Source: Pseudopelobacter sp964542535 (GTDB lineage: Bacteria > Desulfobacterota > Desulfuromonadia > Geobacterales > Pseudopelobacteraceae). Taken from it: a stretch of DNA of 64,000 bases. The position numbers and the translations under genes are program-made. This document shows positions 16,679 through 25,866 of this stretch, piece by piece. Numbering within the stretch: position 1 is the stretch's first letter; each line of letters opens with the position of its first letter. Where the stretch lies: positions 186,001 through 250,000 of the forward strand of contig CAZIUE010000001.1 in the NCBI GenBank assembly GCA_964542535.1, written 5' to 3'. The notes below the pieces were generated by a model. The model was not told the origin of the DNA. It ran no database searches and saw nothing but the letters and a program-made list of their open reading frames with translations.

Positions 16679-17173
16679 ATGAGTAAAGCACTGGTGCCGG
16701 TGAATTCCGAAGAGGCGCGTGGAGAACTTATCCAGCTTGTCAGCTTCAACCTCGATCAGGAAGAGTATGGCGTTGACGTACTGAAGGTACGTGAAATTAT
16801 CCGTGTGCCGGTTCTCACCAGGGTTCCCAATACGCCCCACTATGTGGACGGGGTGATCAACCTGCGCGGCAAGGTGATCCCGATCATCAGCATGCGTAAG
16901 AAGTTCGGCCTGATGGAGACAGAAAACGACAAACAGACCCGCATCATGGTCATGGATGTGGATGGTGAGTTGATGGGCTTTACCGTTGATGCCGTGTCGG
17001 AAGTGATCCGCATTTCCGGCAGCGAGATACAGCCATCCCCTGCGGTGGTGGCAAGCGGTATTGACCAGGAGTGTATCGCCGGGGTGATCAATCAGGCGGA
17101 GCGGCTGCTGGTGCTGCTTGATCTGGAAAAGATGTTCTCCGCGGAGGAGAAGAACGTTTTCAATATGTTGTAG
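16679..17173 (+). CDS. cheW: Chemotaxis coupling protein CheW
   Basis: A 164-residue cytoplasmic adaptor that links chemoreceptors to the kinase CheA. The two SH3-like subdomains of the CheW fold are present, with typical elements EYGVDVLKVREIIR, GVINLRGKVIPII and the C-terminal LVLLDLEKMF. A strong AAGGAGGAGG site precedes the ATG at 16679. It is the first gene of an operon with cheA (41 bases later), cheR, an HDOD gene and cheB. Confidence 0.95.
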   Translation: MSKALVPVNSEEARGELIQLVSFNLDQEEYGVDVLKVREIIRVPVLTRVPNTPHYVDGVINLRGKVIPIISMRKKFGLMETENDKQTRIMVMDVDGELMGFTVDAVSEVIRISGSEIQPSPAVVASGIDQECIAGVINQAERLLVLLDLEKMFSAEEKNVFNML

Positions 17174-17214
17174 CCACTGCCTGGTGGGTATCATGAATTT
17201 GCAAGGAGCGTGAC

Positions 17215-19053
17215 ATGTCGCCGATTGATTGTGAAGACCAGGAACTTCTGGAGGGGTTTCTCTCCGAAACGGCCGAATTGCTCGAAAAACTCGATGATGA
17301 TCTGGTGGCGCTGGAGAAGACGTCGGATGACGCCGATCTGCTGAACCGCATCTTCCGCTCCATTCACACGGTCAAGGGGGCGTCGAGTTTCCTCGGCTTT
17401 GATCTACTGGTCAAGGTGACCCACAAGACCGAAGACGTCCTGAACCGGCTCCGCAAGGGAGAACTGCTGGTGACTCCCGAGATCATGGACGTGATCCTCG
17501 AGGCGACGGACCTGGTTAAGGTCCTGGTGAGCGACATCAAGGCGGGCGAGATCCAGGAGCGGGAGATTGACGGCACCATCGCCAAGCTGCTGCCGCTGCT
17601 TGTTGAAGCCGTCGCGGGTGCCCAGCCCCAGGGTGAGGCGCCTCCCGTGGAGCAATCCCCGGCCGAAGCCGATTCCGGCGAACAACTCGCCGAGGGTGCG
17701 CTGCAGTCCCCTCCCGACGCCCTTGCCCCGCCTGAACAGCCTTCCGCCCCGGAAGTTTCTGCCGCGCCGCAACTCCAGGCGGGCGGCGACGTGGTGATGA
17801 AAAAGAGCCCGGCGCCCCCCAAGCCTGCAGAGGGGAGAGGGGATGATCTTTCGGACAACACCACGGTGCGTGTCGATATCAAACGTCTGGACGATCTGAT
17901 GAACCAGGTGGGGGAGCTGGTGCTGGAACGCAACCGCATGATCCAGATTAACCAGAACCTGCAGCAGGAGGATTTCAGCAGGGTCGATTTCAACGAGGAG
18001 TTCGGTAAGCTTACCAAGCGGATGAATTTCGTCACGTCGGAACTGCAGATGCAGGTGCTGAAGATGCGCATGCTGCCGGTTGAGAAGGTCTTTAAGAAGT
18101 TTCCCCGCATCGTGCGCAGCATGGCCCGCGATCTGGGTAAAGAGGTGGACCTGCAAATTTTCGGCGAAGAGACCGAGCTGGACCGTTCCGTCGTGGACGA
18201 GATCGGCGACCCGCTGATTCACCTGATCCGCAACGCTATGGACCATGGACTGGAGATGCCTGAGCAACGCCTGGCCGCCGGCAAACCGCGGGTGGGTACC
18301 CTGGTCCTGTCGGCCGTTCACGAGGGAAACCAGATCATCATCAGCATCAAGGATGACGGCAACGGCATCGATACGGACCGGGTCGCCCGCAAGGCTCTGG
18401 AAAAGGGGCTGGTGAGCGAAGAACAACTTGCGGCCATGAGCCAGCGGGAACTGTTCGACTTGATCTTCCTGCCCGGTTTCTCCACCAAGGACAAGGCCAA
18501 CGACCTGTCCGGCCGCGGCGTGGGCATGGACGTGGTCAAGACCAACATTAAGAAGCTGAACGGCATCATCGAAATCAAGAGCGAAAAAGGACAGGGATCC
18601 GAATTCATCCTGCGTCTTCCCCTGACCCTGGCCATCATCCAATCCTTGTTGGTGGAGGTGGAAGGGGAGGTCTACTCCATTCCGCTTTCATCGGTTCTGG
18701 AGACTCTGCGGGTGGATCAGCGCCAGTTCCACATCATCGGCGGCCAGGAGGTTCTGAAGCTGCGGGACATGGTGCTGCCTCTCGTGCGGCTGGAGCGGGT
18801 CTTCGGGGTACAGCGGTGCGGCGAACCGGACGATTTCTGCTACATCGTGGTGGTGGGAAGCGCCGACAAACGCATGGGGCTGGTGGTGACGCGCCTGGTG
18901 GGACAGCAGGAGGTTGCCATCAAGTCCCTCGGAAACTATCTTGCCAATATTCCCGGCATTGCCGGATCGACCATCCTGGGTGATGGCCGTGTGGCGCTGA
19001 TCATCGATCCCGTAGGTCTGGTAGAGAATGGGGAGTGCGGCTCCGGACGTTGA
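17215..19053 (+). CDS. cheA: Chemotaxis histidine kinase CheA
   Basis: A 612-residue kinase. P1 phosphotransfer domain (residues 1-105) has the phospho-acceptor H51 in SIHTVKGASSF. Residues about 115-215 are a Pro/Ala/Glu-rich linker with no recognisable CheY-binding P2 domain. P3 dimerisation (about 220-285), the P4 ATPase (N box HLIRNAMDHG, then DDGNGID and GRGVGMDVV) and the P5 CheW-like domain (about 465-605) follow. All catalytic motifs are intact. Absence of P2 should slow transfer to CheY but does not prevent it. No cheY is encoded in this operon. Confidence 0.95.
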   Translation: MSPIDCEDQELLEGFLSETAELLEKLDDDLVALEKTSDDADLLNRIFRSIHTVKGASSFLGFDLLVKVTHKTEDVLNRLRKGELLVTPEIMDVILEATDLVKVLVSDIKAGEIQEREIDGTIAKLLPLLVEAVAGAQPQGEAPPVEQSPAEADSGEQLAEGALQSPPDALAPPEQPSAPEVSAAPQLQAGGDVVMKKSPAPPKPAEGRGDDLSDNTTVRVDIKRLDDLMNQVGELVLERNRMIQINQNLQQEDFSRVDFNEEFGKLTKRMNFVTSELQMQVLKMRMLPVEKVFKKFPRIVRSMARDLGKEVDLQIFGEETELDRSVVDEIGDPLIHLIRNAMDHGLEMPEQRLAAGKPRVGTLVLSAVHEGNQIIISIKDDGNGIDTDRVARKALEKGLVSEEQLAAMSQRELFDLIFLPGFSTKDKANDLSGRGVGMDVVKTNIKKLNGIIEIKSEKGQGSEFILRLPLTLAIIQSLLVEVEGEVYSIPLSSVLETLRVDQRQFHIIGGQEVLKLRDMVLPLVRLERVFGVQRCGEPDDFCYIVVVGSADKRMGLVVTRLVGQQEVAIKSLGNYLANIPGIAGSTILGDGRVALIIDPVGLVENGECGSGR

Positions 19054-19101
19054 TCCCGTTGTTTCTAGACACAGGCAACCAGAGAGGCGAAGGGAAAGAC
19101 A

Positions 19102-19929
19102 GTGGCGATATCCGATAGAGATTTCGAACAGCTCCGTGATTTTATCTACAATATCTGCGGCATGTATTTTCATGCCAGCAAGAAATATTTTCTGGAAAGC
19201 CGTCTGGCGCGTCGCATGGACGCGACCGGCGTCAGGACGCACAACGATTACTACCTGCTGCTCAAGTCTCCCCGGGGCACCGAGGAGTTGAAGTATCTGA
19301 TGGACGAGATTACCACCAACGAAACCTACTTCTTTCGCAACGTGCCGCAGCTCAATGCCCTGGAAACCAAGCTCCTGCCGGAAATCGTTGCCACCAAGTC
19401 CAAGATAGGATTCCGCAAGCTGCGCATCTGGAGCGCTGCTTCTTCTTCCGGGGAGGAAGCCTACACCCTGGCCATGATCTTGCTGGAAAAGCGGACCACC
19501 TTGCTCAAGGACTGGATTATCGAGATCGTCGGTACCGATATCAACGAAACCGTTATCGCCCAGGCCAAGGAAGGGGTGTACAGCGCCTACTCCGTGCGTA
19601 ATATCCCTGAAATGTACAAGCGCAAGTATATCCGCGAGGACAACGGCAGATTTATCCTCGCCCCCGAGGTGAAGAAGTTCGTTGCCTTCAACAAGCTTAA
19701 CCTCTATGACGATTCGAAGATGATCTTCATGAAAAGCTTCGACGTCATCTTTTGCGCTAACGTGCTGATCTATTTCGACACGGCTTCCAAGTCCAAGGTT
19801 TTGCAGCACTTTTACAATAATCTGCAGCCGTACGGTTATTTCTTCGTCGGACAGTCCGAATCCCTGCACGGGGTGAACGACAAGTTCAAGACGGTGCATT
19901 TCCCCGGTGGTTTCGCCTACAAAAAATAG
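19102..19929 (+). CDS. cheR: Chemoreceptor glutamate methyltransferase CheR
   Basis: A 275-residue SAM-dependent O-methyltransferase that methylates glutamates on chemoreceptors for adaptation. The N-terminal helical domain (1-85) precedes a Rossmann-type catalytic domain with TTNETYFFRN, the SAM-binding LRIWSAASSSGEEAYTLAM and FDVIFCANVLIYFD. It starts with GTG at 19102 behind AAGGGA. It lies between cheA and an HDOD gene, opposite in function to CheB in the same operon. Confidence 0.95.
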   Translation: MAISDRDFEQLRDFIYNICGMYFHASKKYFLESRLARRMDATGVRTHNDYYLLLKSPRGTEELKYLMDEITTNETYFFRNVPQLNALETKLLPEIVATKSKIGFRKLRIWSAASSSGEEAYTLAMILLEKRTTLLKDWIIEIVGTDINETVIAQAKEGVYSAYSVRNIPEMYKRKYIREDNGRFILAPEVKKFVAFNKLNLYDDSKMIFMKSFDVIFCANVLIYFDTASKSKVLQHFYNNLQPYGYFFVGQSESLHGVNDKFKTVHFPGGFAYKK

Positions 19930-19948
19930 TGCCTGAAAGGTGCATGGA

Positions 19949-20845
19949 ATGGACAAGAACGCACGGATCGAAAAGGCCGAACAGATGGTGGCGCGGATCG
20001 AGGATTTGCCAACCATCCCGGCCGTTGCAAGCCAGGTGCTACTGCTTCTTGAACAGCCGAACGTGGAGATAGAGCAGGTTGCGGACCTGATGCTGTCGGA
20101 CCAGGTCATGACGGCTCGGGTCATGAAGATGCTCAACTCTCCGGTCTATCGGCCGACGCACGAGATCGGCTCCTTCCGGCGCGCCCTGGTCTACCTCGGG
20201 CTCAAGCATATCCGTGAGATGGCGCTGACCACGTCATTCATCAGCGCCTTTGAACGGGACACCGGCGCGTTTGAACTGAGCTCTTTCTGGGAGCACTCCT
20301 TCGGCGTGGGCATGGTTTCCAAGATCATTGCCGGAAAGATCGGGTATGCCGACCTGGAAAAAGCCTATATCGGCGGCATCATCCACAACCTCGGCATGGT
20401 TGTCCTGAACGTCTGTCTGCCGGAGGAGTACCATGCAGTGCTGGCCTCGATCAAGGACAGACCGGTTACCCTGGCCGCCGCCGAACTGGAGCGCTTCGGC
20501 ACGAGTCACTGTGAAATCGGCCTCTGCATGGCGCGCAAGTGGAACTTTCCCGACGCCTACTGTGAGGTGATCGCCTGCCACCACACTCCGGCCGAAGCGG
20601 TGATCGATCCGGTGCTCTGCGCCATCGTTTCCGTTTCCGACCTGTTCTGCAGTGTGCGCGGCCTGGATTATGGCGGCAGGGAGTGGGTCAGTTTCAACCT
20701 CTCGGAGGAGGATTCCTGGAAGATCCTCAAGGCCGAGTCTCCCTGTCTCGTGGAACTGGATGTGGAACGTTTCTGTTATGAACTGGACGATGCCATACCG
20801 GCCGTCAAGGAATTGGTGAGCTCTATTTTTACAACCAAGGAATAG
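19949..20845 (+). CDS. HDOD-domain signalling protein
   Basis: A 298-residue protein dominated by an HDOD domain (residues about 15-215), an HD-like fold usually without complete metal-dependent hydrolase residues. Typical features are LPTIPAVASQVLLLL, YLGLKHIREMAL, GGIIHNLG and IACHHTP. HDOD proteins act as regulatory scaffolds in motility, biofilm and c-di-GMP pathways. The ATG at 19949 is preferred, 8 bases after GAAAGG; a GTG at 19940 is also possible. It sits 19 bases after cheR and 11 before cheB, so it is probably an accessory component of this chemosensory pathway. Confidence 0.88.
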   Translation: MDKNARIEKAEQMVARIEDLPTIPAVASQVLLLLEQPNVEIEQVADLMLSDQVMTARVMKMLNSPVYRPTHEIGSFRRALVYLGLKHIREMALTTSFISAFERDTGAFELSSFWEHSFGVGMVSKIIAGKIGYADLEKAYIGGIIHNLGMVVLNVCLPEEYHAVLASIKDRPVTLAAAELERFGTSHCEIGLCMARKWNFPDAYCEVIACHHTPAEAVIDPVLCAIVSVSDLFCSVRGLDYGGREWVSFNLSEEDSWKILKAESPCLVELDVERFCYELDDAIPAVKELVSSIFTTKE

Positions 20846-20856
20846 GTACACGCACG

Positions 20857-21930
20857 ATGTCGTTTTCCCGGACCCAGAAAACACGCATACTGATCGTCGA
20901 TGACTCCTCGTTCATGCGCATGGCCATTCGCAGCATCCTCTCCAAGGACCCCACCCTCGAGATCGTTGGTATTGCCGCCGACGGCATGGAAGGGGTGGAA
21001 AAGGCCGTTGCCCTCAAGCCGGACCTGATTACCATGGACGTGGAGATGCCCCGCATGGACGGCATCTCCGCACTGCGCAAGATCATGGCCGCCGCCCCCA
21101 CCAAGGTGATCATGGTGTCAACCCTGACCAACGAGGGGGCCCGCTCGACCTTCGAGGCCCTGGAAGCCGGAGCCATCGACTATATCCCCAAAAACGTCAC
21201 CGATTCCAGCGAGGCCCAGAACATCTTCCGCCAGGAACTGATCCGCAAGGTTAAGGAGGCGGTCTGCTCCCGATTCAACCGGAACGCTTCCGCGCCTGTG
21301 GTCAGGGCCGTGCCGCCGCCCCGCCGCCCGTCCAGCAGCCGGCTGAGCGGCAAGAAGATCAACTATGTGGGCATTGGCGCCTCAACCGGTGGTCCGGTCG
21401 CGCTTCAGGAGGTCCTCTCCCGCATCCCGGTCAACTTTCCCTATGGCATCATCGTCGGCATCCATATGCCCAAGGCGTTCACCGGGCCCTATGCCGATCG
21501 CCTCAATGCCAAGTGCTCCATGTCCATCCGCGAGGCGGTGGACGGCGATGTGCTCAAGCCGGGACTGGCGCTGATTGCTCCCGGCGGCATGCATACCACA
21601 CTGGTGCGGCGCGGCGGCTCCATCGTGGTCAAAACCGTTCCCACCAGCAGCTGTCCCCAGTACGTCTATGTCCCGTCGGTGGATCTGATGCTCTCAAGCA
21701 TGGCAGAGGCGACCAACGGTTCCATGTTGGGGGTTATTCTGACCGGCATGGGCAATGACGGCTTCAAGGGGATGAAGCAGCTGAAGGGGTTGGGGGGCGT
21801 GACCATGGTGCAGGATGAGGCCACTTCGACCATCTACGGCATGCCCAAGGCCTGCGTGGACGGTGGCGTTGCCGATGAGGTGCTGCCCCTGGGGCAGATC
21901 GGTTTCGAGATCTCCAAGTTTGCGGGGTGA
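20857..21930 (+). CDS. cheB: Chemotaxis response regulator methylesterase CheB
   Basis: A 357-residue protein with an N-terminal receiver (acidic DD at 15-16, phospho-acceptor D61 in LITMDVEMPRMDG) and, after a basic Pro-rich linker, a C-terminal methylesterase/deamidase domain. The catalytic serine lies in GIGASTGGP, a histidine in IHMPKAFTG and an aspartate in ILTGMGNDG. It removes methyl groups from chemoreceptors and so opposes CheR. It is the last gene of the che operon; a stem-loop at 21958-21988 follows. Confidence 0.95.
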   Translation: MSFSRTQKTRILIVDDSSFMRMAIRSILSKDPTLEIVGIAADGMEGVEKAVALKPDLITMDVEMPRMDGISALRKIMAAAPTKVIMVSTLTNEGARSTFEALEAGAIDYIPKNVTDSSEAQNIFRQELIRKVKEAVCSRFNRNASAPVVRAVPPPRRPSSSRLSGKKINYVGIGASTGGPVALQEVLSRIPVNFPYGIIVGIHMPKAFTGPYADRLNAKCSMSIREAVDGDVLKPGLALIAPGGMHTTLVRRGGSIVVKTVPTSSCPQYVYVPSVDLMLSSMAEATNGSMLGVILTGMGNDGFKGMKQLKGLGGVTMVQDEATSTIYGMPKACVDGGVADEVLPLGQIGFEISKFAG

Positions 21931-21957
21931 GAGGCTCCTGAGTGGGGTGAATGAGGG

Positions 21958-21988
21958 GCGAGGGGCGGCCGATGCGGTTGCCCCTCGC
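21958..21988 (+). terminator. Hairpin after the chemotaxis operon
   Basis: A perfect 9-base GC-rich stem (21958-21966 with 21980-21988) with a 13-base loop lies 28 bases after the cheB stop codon. No long T run follows, so termination is plausible but unproven. Confidence 0.45.
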
Positions 21989-22092
21989 GCGTTTCCGGGA
22001 GATGGCCGCTCCGGATGCGGGGCTGGGGCGCGGCACGATGCGGCTGCTTCGGGAAGATGGAGTGGGCCGCGGCTCCGTGGTTGATGCTCCGC

Positions 22093-22120
22093 TTGACAAG
22101 CGTTGAACCTGTTCTACTTT
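22093..22120 (+). promoter_or_regulatory. Putative sigma-70 promoter of the FmdB-family gene
   Basis: A consensus TTGACA (22093-22098) is followed, 16 bases later, by TACTTT (22115-22120). It lies 57 bases before the small zinc-ribbon gene. Confidence 0.5.
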
Positions 22121-22176
22121 GGTAGGGCAGCAGAGCGTCTGTTGCCAGAATTCTCGTGTCGGGGAGGAATGCCAGC

Positions 22177-22341
22177 ATGCCAGTCTATGAGTACTACTGT
22201 GATACCTGCGCCAAGACCTTTACCCTTACCATGAGCATCGCGGAGCATGACCAGGGGGGAGTGGCCTGCCCGCTGTGCAAGGGGACCTCGGTTGCGCAGC
22301 GCTACACGACCTTCTTTGCCAAGACCAGCAAGAAGAGCTGA
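22177..22341 (+). CDS. FmdB-family zinc-ribbon protein
   Basis: A 54-residue protein with the FmdB/CxxC_CxxC signature: MPVYEYYCDTC, then a second pair in CPLCK, giving four cysteines that should bind one zinc. The family is widespread and small, and is annotated as putative regulatory protein; its true role is unknown. The ATG at 22177 has GGGGAGGA 8 bases upstream. It is monocistronic, bounded by its own promoter and the hairpin at 22422-22453. Confidence 0.85.
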   Translation: MPVYEYYCDTCAKTFTLTMSIAEHDQGGVACPLCKGTSVAQRYTTFFAKTSKKS

Positions 22342-22421
22342 AAAGGTTCGGGGTGGAGGCGCAGTTGCTTCCCTGTCCGTGACGCGGGACGGCCACGGGG
22401 ACGAATCAGGACACCCATGAA

Positions 22422-22453
22422 AAAGGGGGGGCGGCGCAGGCTGCCCCCTCTTT
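22422..22453. terminator. Bidirectional terminator between fmdB-like and prfC genes
   Basis: A 14-base stem (22422-22435 with 22440-22453, two G-U pairs) with a 4-base loop, flanked by A and T runs on both strands. It lies between convergent genes and can serve both. Confidence 0.65.
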
Positions 22454-22488
22454 CGTTGTGCGCGGGTCAGTCTGCCGCCCGTCGGCTG

Positions 22489-22740
22489 TCAGCGCTGGGC
22501 ATGCACGACCAGTCCCCGGCGGGAAACCCGCACGCGGCAGTCGGAAAAGCCGCGCCGCTTCAGGCGGAACATGATGAGCGGCGCCAGCAGAGGATGCACG
22601 CTCGCCAGCGCCAGGGGAAAGTGATCGAAGCCGATGCCGCGCGCGACCCGCCAGCTGGCCCTGATCGAGCTTATGGCCGCGTTTACCCGTTTCCCGCAGC
22701 CATGGCCGTTGCCGTCCTCAGCTGTGTTCACTGGTTTCAT
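22489..22740 (-). CDS. Hypothetical small basic protein overlapping prfC
   Basis: An 83-codon frame that begins inside the last codons of prfC and ends 36 bases before the terminator hairpin at 22422-22453, so it occupies the whole space between prfC and its terminator. The C-terminal two thirds are basic with a hydrophobic middle (PLALASVHPLLAPLIMFRL). I recognise no family. There is only a weak GGAAAG site about 18 bases upstream, so translation would probably depend on coupling to prfC. It could equally be a chance open frame in GC-rich DNA. Confidence 0.35.
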   Translation of the reverse strand: MKPVNTAEDGNGHGCGKRVNAAISSIRASWRVARGIGFDHFPLALASVHPLLAPLIMFRLKRRGFSDCRVRVSRRGLVVHAQR

Positions 22741-24301
22741 GGAATGACAGCTCTTTCCATGTTTCCATGGTGTTGTCCAGGCGCCACTGGCTGCCTGCCA
22801 TGTAGGTCAGTTTCCCCTCGCCGTCGATGTAGACGTGCATGGCCTCCCGTTTCTCGAACTCTTCGATTTTTTTCCGCTCTCCCGTAACCCAGCGCGCGGT
22901 GACGTAGCTGACCGGCTCAAAGGCCACCTTGACGCCGTACTCGAACTCCAGACGGTGCATGACCACCTCGAACTGCAAAAGCCCCACGGCGCCGATTACC
23001 CAGTCGGCTCCCATCAGCGGCTTGAACACCTGGGTGGCGCCTTCTTCGGCCAACTGTACCAGCCCTTTCTCCAGAGCCTTTGATTTCAGCGGGTTGAGCA
23101 GGCGGATTTTGCGGAAGTGTTCGGGCGCGAAGCTGGGGATGCCGGTGAACTTGAGCTCTTCACCCTGGGTGAACGTGTCGCCTATCTTGATGGTGCCGTG
23201 GTTATGGATGCCGATGATGTCGCCTGGCCAGGCTTCCTCCACGTTGGTGCGGTCCTGGGCCATGAAGATGGTGGCGTTGGCGATCTGCACCTCGCGTCCC
23301 AGGCGCACGTGGCGCACCTTCATGCCGCGGGTGAACTTGCCGGAACAGATGCGGAAAAAAGCGATGCGGTCCCGGTGCGCCGGATCCATATTCGCCTGGA
23401 TCTTGAAGGTGAAGCCGCTGAAGGGTTCCTCGTAGGGGGAGACGATGCGGGTGGTCGTCTCCCGGGGGAGCGGAGCGGGCGCGTAGTCGATGAAGGCGTC
23501 CAGCAGTTGCTGCACGCCGAAGGTATTAATGGCGCTGCCGAAGAATACCGGTGTCTGCCGGCCAGCCAGGTAGGCTTCCCTGTCGAAGGGGTTGGCGGCG
23601 CCTTCCAGCAGTTCCACGTCACGGCGCAGTTCTTCCACCTGGCTTCCCAGAAGCTCGTCCAGGCGCGGGTCGTCCAGGCCGGTGATCGTGATGATGCCGC
23701 CGGTGCCGTTGGCTGCCTCGGCATCGAAGAGGATCAGTTCCCGGGTGGAGAGGTGGTAGGTCCCGCGAAAGCGTTTTCCCATCCCCACCGGCCAAGTCAC
23801 GGGCGCGGTCTGCATGTTCAGGTTCCGCTCGATGTCGTCCAGCAGATCAAGCGGCTCCTGTCCCTCGCGGTCCAATTTATTCATGAAGGTGATGATCGGG
23901 GTGTGGCGCAGGCGGCAGACCTCCAGCAGTTTTCTGGTCTGGGACTCAACCCCTTTGACCGAGTCGATAACCATCAGCACCGAATCCACGGCGGTCAGCA
24001 CGCGGTAGGTGTCTTCGGAGAAATCGTTGTGGCCGGGGGTGTCCAGCAGGTTAATCTCGCAGCCGTTATAGGTGAATTTCATCACCGAAGAGGTGACTGA
24101 AATGCCGCGCTGCTTCTCCAACTCCATCCAGTCCGAGGTGGCATGACGTGCCGATTTCCTGGCCCGCACCTCTCCGGCCTGCTGGATGGCTCCGCCGAAG
24201 AGGAGCAGCTTCTCGGTAATGGTGGTCTTGCCCGCATCAGGGTGGCTGATGATGGCAAATGTTCGACGCCTGTCGACTTCCTCGCTGTTATGCTTGGGCA
24301 C
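22718..24301 (-). CDS. prfC: Peptide chain release factor 3 (RF3)
   Basis: A 527-residue translational GTPase that recycles RF1/RF2 after termination. G-domain motifs are intact: SHPDAGKTT (G1), GISVTSSV (G2), DTPGHNDF (G3), NKLDREG (G4). EF-G-like domain II and the C-terminal domain follow, and the length matches the family. It starts with GTG at 24301, supported by AAGGAG 11 bases upstream. It reads leftward toward the terminator at 22422-22453. Confidence 0.96.
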   Translation of the reverse strand: MPKHNSEEVDRRRTFAIISHPDAGKTTITEKLLLFGGAIQQAGEVRARKSARHATSDWMELEKQRGISVTSSVMKFTYNGCEINLLDTPGHNDFSEDTYRVLTAVDSVLMVIDSVKGVESQTRKLLEVCRLRHTPIITFMNKLDREGQEPLDLLDDIERNLNMQTAPVTWPVGMGKRFRGTYHLSTRELILFDAEAANGTGGIITITGLDDPRLDELLGSQVEELRRDVELLEGAANPFDREAYLAGRQTPVFFGSAINTFGVQQLLDAFIDYAPAPLPRETTTRIVSPYEEPFSGFTFKIQANMDPAHRDRIAFFRICSGKFTRGMKVRHVRLGREVQIANATIFMAQDRTNVEEAWPGDIIGIHNHGTIKIGDTFTQGEELKFTGIPSFAPEHFRKIRLLNPLKSKALEKGLVQLAEEGATQVFKPLMGADWVIGAVGLLQFEVVMHRLEFEYGVKVAFEPVSYVTARWVTGERKKIEEFEKREAMHVYIDGEGKLTYMAGSQWRLDNTMETWKELSFHETSEHS

Positions 24302-24391
24302 GGTACAACTCCTTCTTGTAATCGAAAGGCGGGGGATGCCCGCCTCGGTTTGTGCTGCCGTGGGAGAAAAACGTGTTCCTGCCGTGGCCGG

Positions 24392-24835
24392 CTAGCGGAA
24401 TACCAGACGATCCAGACACCACTGGCCGCCACCGGCAACCAGGAGGTACAGCGCCATCCCCAGCAGGGCGATATTGTATTCAATGCCATGCCCCATCCCC
24501 GGGACGCAGTGCATGTTTAGAAAAAAACCGTGTGCCCAGTGGACCTTGTGAATGGCAACCAGCATGACCGTGGCGATGGCCGTGGCTGAAAGGCGCGTCA
24601 GAAAACCGGTCAGGATGCCGAAACCGCCGGCGAACTCCGCGATGATGGCCAGCAGGGTGAATATGGGAGGAATATGCAACCTGTCCTCGAAGCTCCGTAA
24701 GGTGCCGGTCAGCCCCTGGCCGCCGAACAGCCCCAGCAGCTTTTGTGAACCATGCGCCATCATGATCATTCCCAGTGGCAGGCGTATCATCAGGGGGGCA
24801 AGCAGGGTGCTCAGGTCGGAACTGCCTCGTGCCAT
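24392..24835 (-). CDS. DoxX-family membrane protein
   Basis: A 147-residue protein with four hydrophobic helices. The N-terminal RLPLGMIMMAHGSQKLLG followed by GGFGILTGFLTRLSA is the DoxX family pattern. Members include a subunit of an archaeal thiosulfate:quinone oxidoreductase, but most bacterial ones have no known function. The ATG at 24835 has AAGGGAG upstream; an upstream in-frame ATG would add 11 unlikely residues. It is transcribed in the same direction as prfC, 90 bases upstream of it, and 29 bases after the GGDEF gene. Confidence 0.85.
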   Translation of the reverse strand: MARGSSDLSTLLAPLMIRLPLGMIMMAHGSQKLLGLFGGQGLTGTLRSFEDRLHIPPIFTLLAIIAEFAGGFGILTGFLTRLSATAIATVMLVAIHKVHWAHGFFLNMHCVPGMGHGIEYNIALLGMALYLLVAGGGQWCLDRLVFR

Positions 24836-24864
24836 CGCTGTTTCTCCCTTGTGAACGGGTGATC

Positions 24865-25722
24865 TCACCCTGAGGTGGTGTGCAGCAGTCTGTCTTTGCC
24901 GCTGCGCTTGACTTCGTACATGAGTGCGTCGGCGCTGCGTACGGCGTCCTCGACGCTTGTCGGCGGCCGCAGGTAGCTCACGGCACCGATGCTGAACGTG
25001 ACCGGCCAGGAACTGTCGCGCATGCGCTGCCGCAACCTTCCCTGAACCTTCTGAAGCGTTGCCTGGGCGGGTTCTCCTGCTGTTTCCGGCAGGAGAATCA
25101 CGAACTCGTCTCCGCCGAAACGGGCCAGGGTGTCGCTGTTCCTGATGGCGGCGCGGATGGTTTCCACAACGGCAACCAGCAGCCGGTCTCCCGTTGCGTG
25201 TCCCTGCAAATCGTTCACTTCCTTGAAATTGTCCAGGTCGATGTAGGCGATGGTCAGTGAACGGCCATACCGTTGCGCCCGGTAGATCTCCTGTTCCGCC
25301 AGGTCGAAGAACGAGCGGCGGTTGATCGCGCCGGTCAGGGGATCGAGCCGGGCCAGGCTTTTTTCGTTATCCAGCCTGGTCTTGAGTGCCGAAGAGAGGA
25401 GGCTCATGACCGTCAGGAACGAACATTCGATCAGGATGTTCCAGTGGTACAGGTTTGCGTCCCGCAGCGCGGAGGGCGAACCTGAGTCGGCGGCAAGTCG
25501 GGCAGCCAGGGACAGAACGCAAAAGGTGATGCCGGCCCGCCTGCCCACGAACCAGGTGATCAGGGAGACCGGAATCAGATAGAAGATGAACAGGGAGTAA
25601 TCGCCGGTGAGGTAATCGCACAGACCGATCAGAAGCAGGAGCAGGCTGCCGATGGCCGCGACGGTACGCCTGCTGTACCGTGAAGCCCAGGTAACGATAG
25701 TCAGATGGATCCGCTCGAACAT
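24865..25722 (-). CDS. Membrane diguanylate cyclase (GGDEF)
   Basis: A 285-residue protein. The first about 115 residues hold four to five hydrophobic helices forming a membrane sensor of unknown input, and residues about 125-283 a GGDEF domain that makes c-di-GMP from two GTP. The active-site motif is intact (RFGGDEFVILLPE), as are DLDNFKEVND and the substrate-binding DPLTGAINRRSF. No RxxD inhibitory site is evident just before the GGDEF motif. The signal is unknown. It diverges from the GAF/sigma-54 regulator to its right. Confidence 0.92.
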   Translation of the reverse strand: MFERIHLTIVTWASRYSRRTVAAIGSLLLLLIGLCDYLTGDYSLFIFYLIPVSLITWFVGRRAGITFCVLSLAARLAADSGSPSALRDANLYHWNILIECSFLTVMSLLSSALKTRLDNEKSLARLDPLTGAINRRSFFDLAEQEIYRAQRYGRSLTIAYIDLDNFKEVNDLQGHATGDRLLVAVVETIRAAIRNSDTLARFGGDEFVILLPETAGEPAQATLQKVQGRLRQRMRDSSWPVTFSIGAVSYLRPPTSVEDAVRSADALMYEVKRSGKDRLLHTTSG

Positions 25723-25866
25723 ACCGTTTTCCTGTCAGGTCAGCATGAAAAAACAAGGGGGACGTTATGTCCCCGGAGTATGGAGCGACCGTTGCCGGAA
25801 TGAATGGGGTGCGGCTGGCTAACCATCTGAAATGTCGTGACTAGCTTGTTGAAATAATTATGGTTG

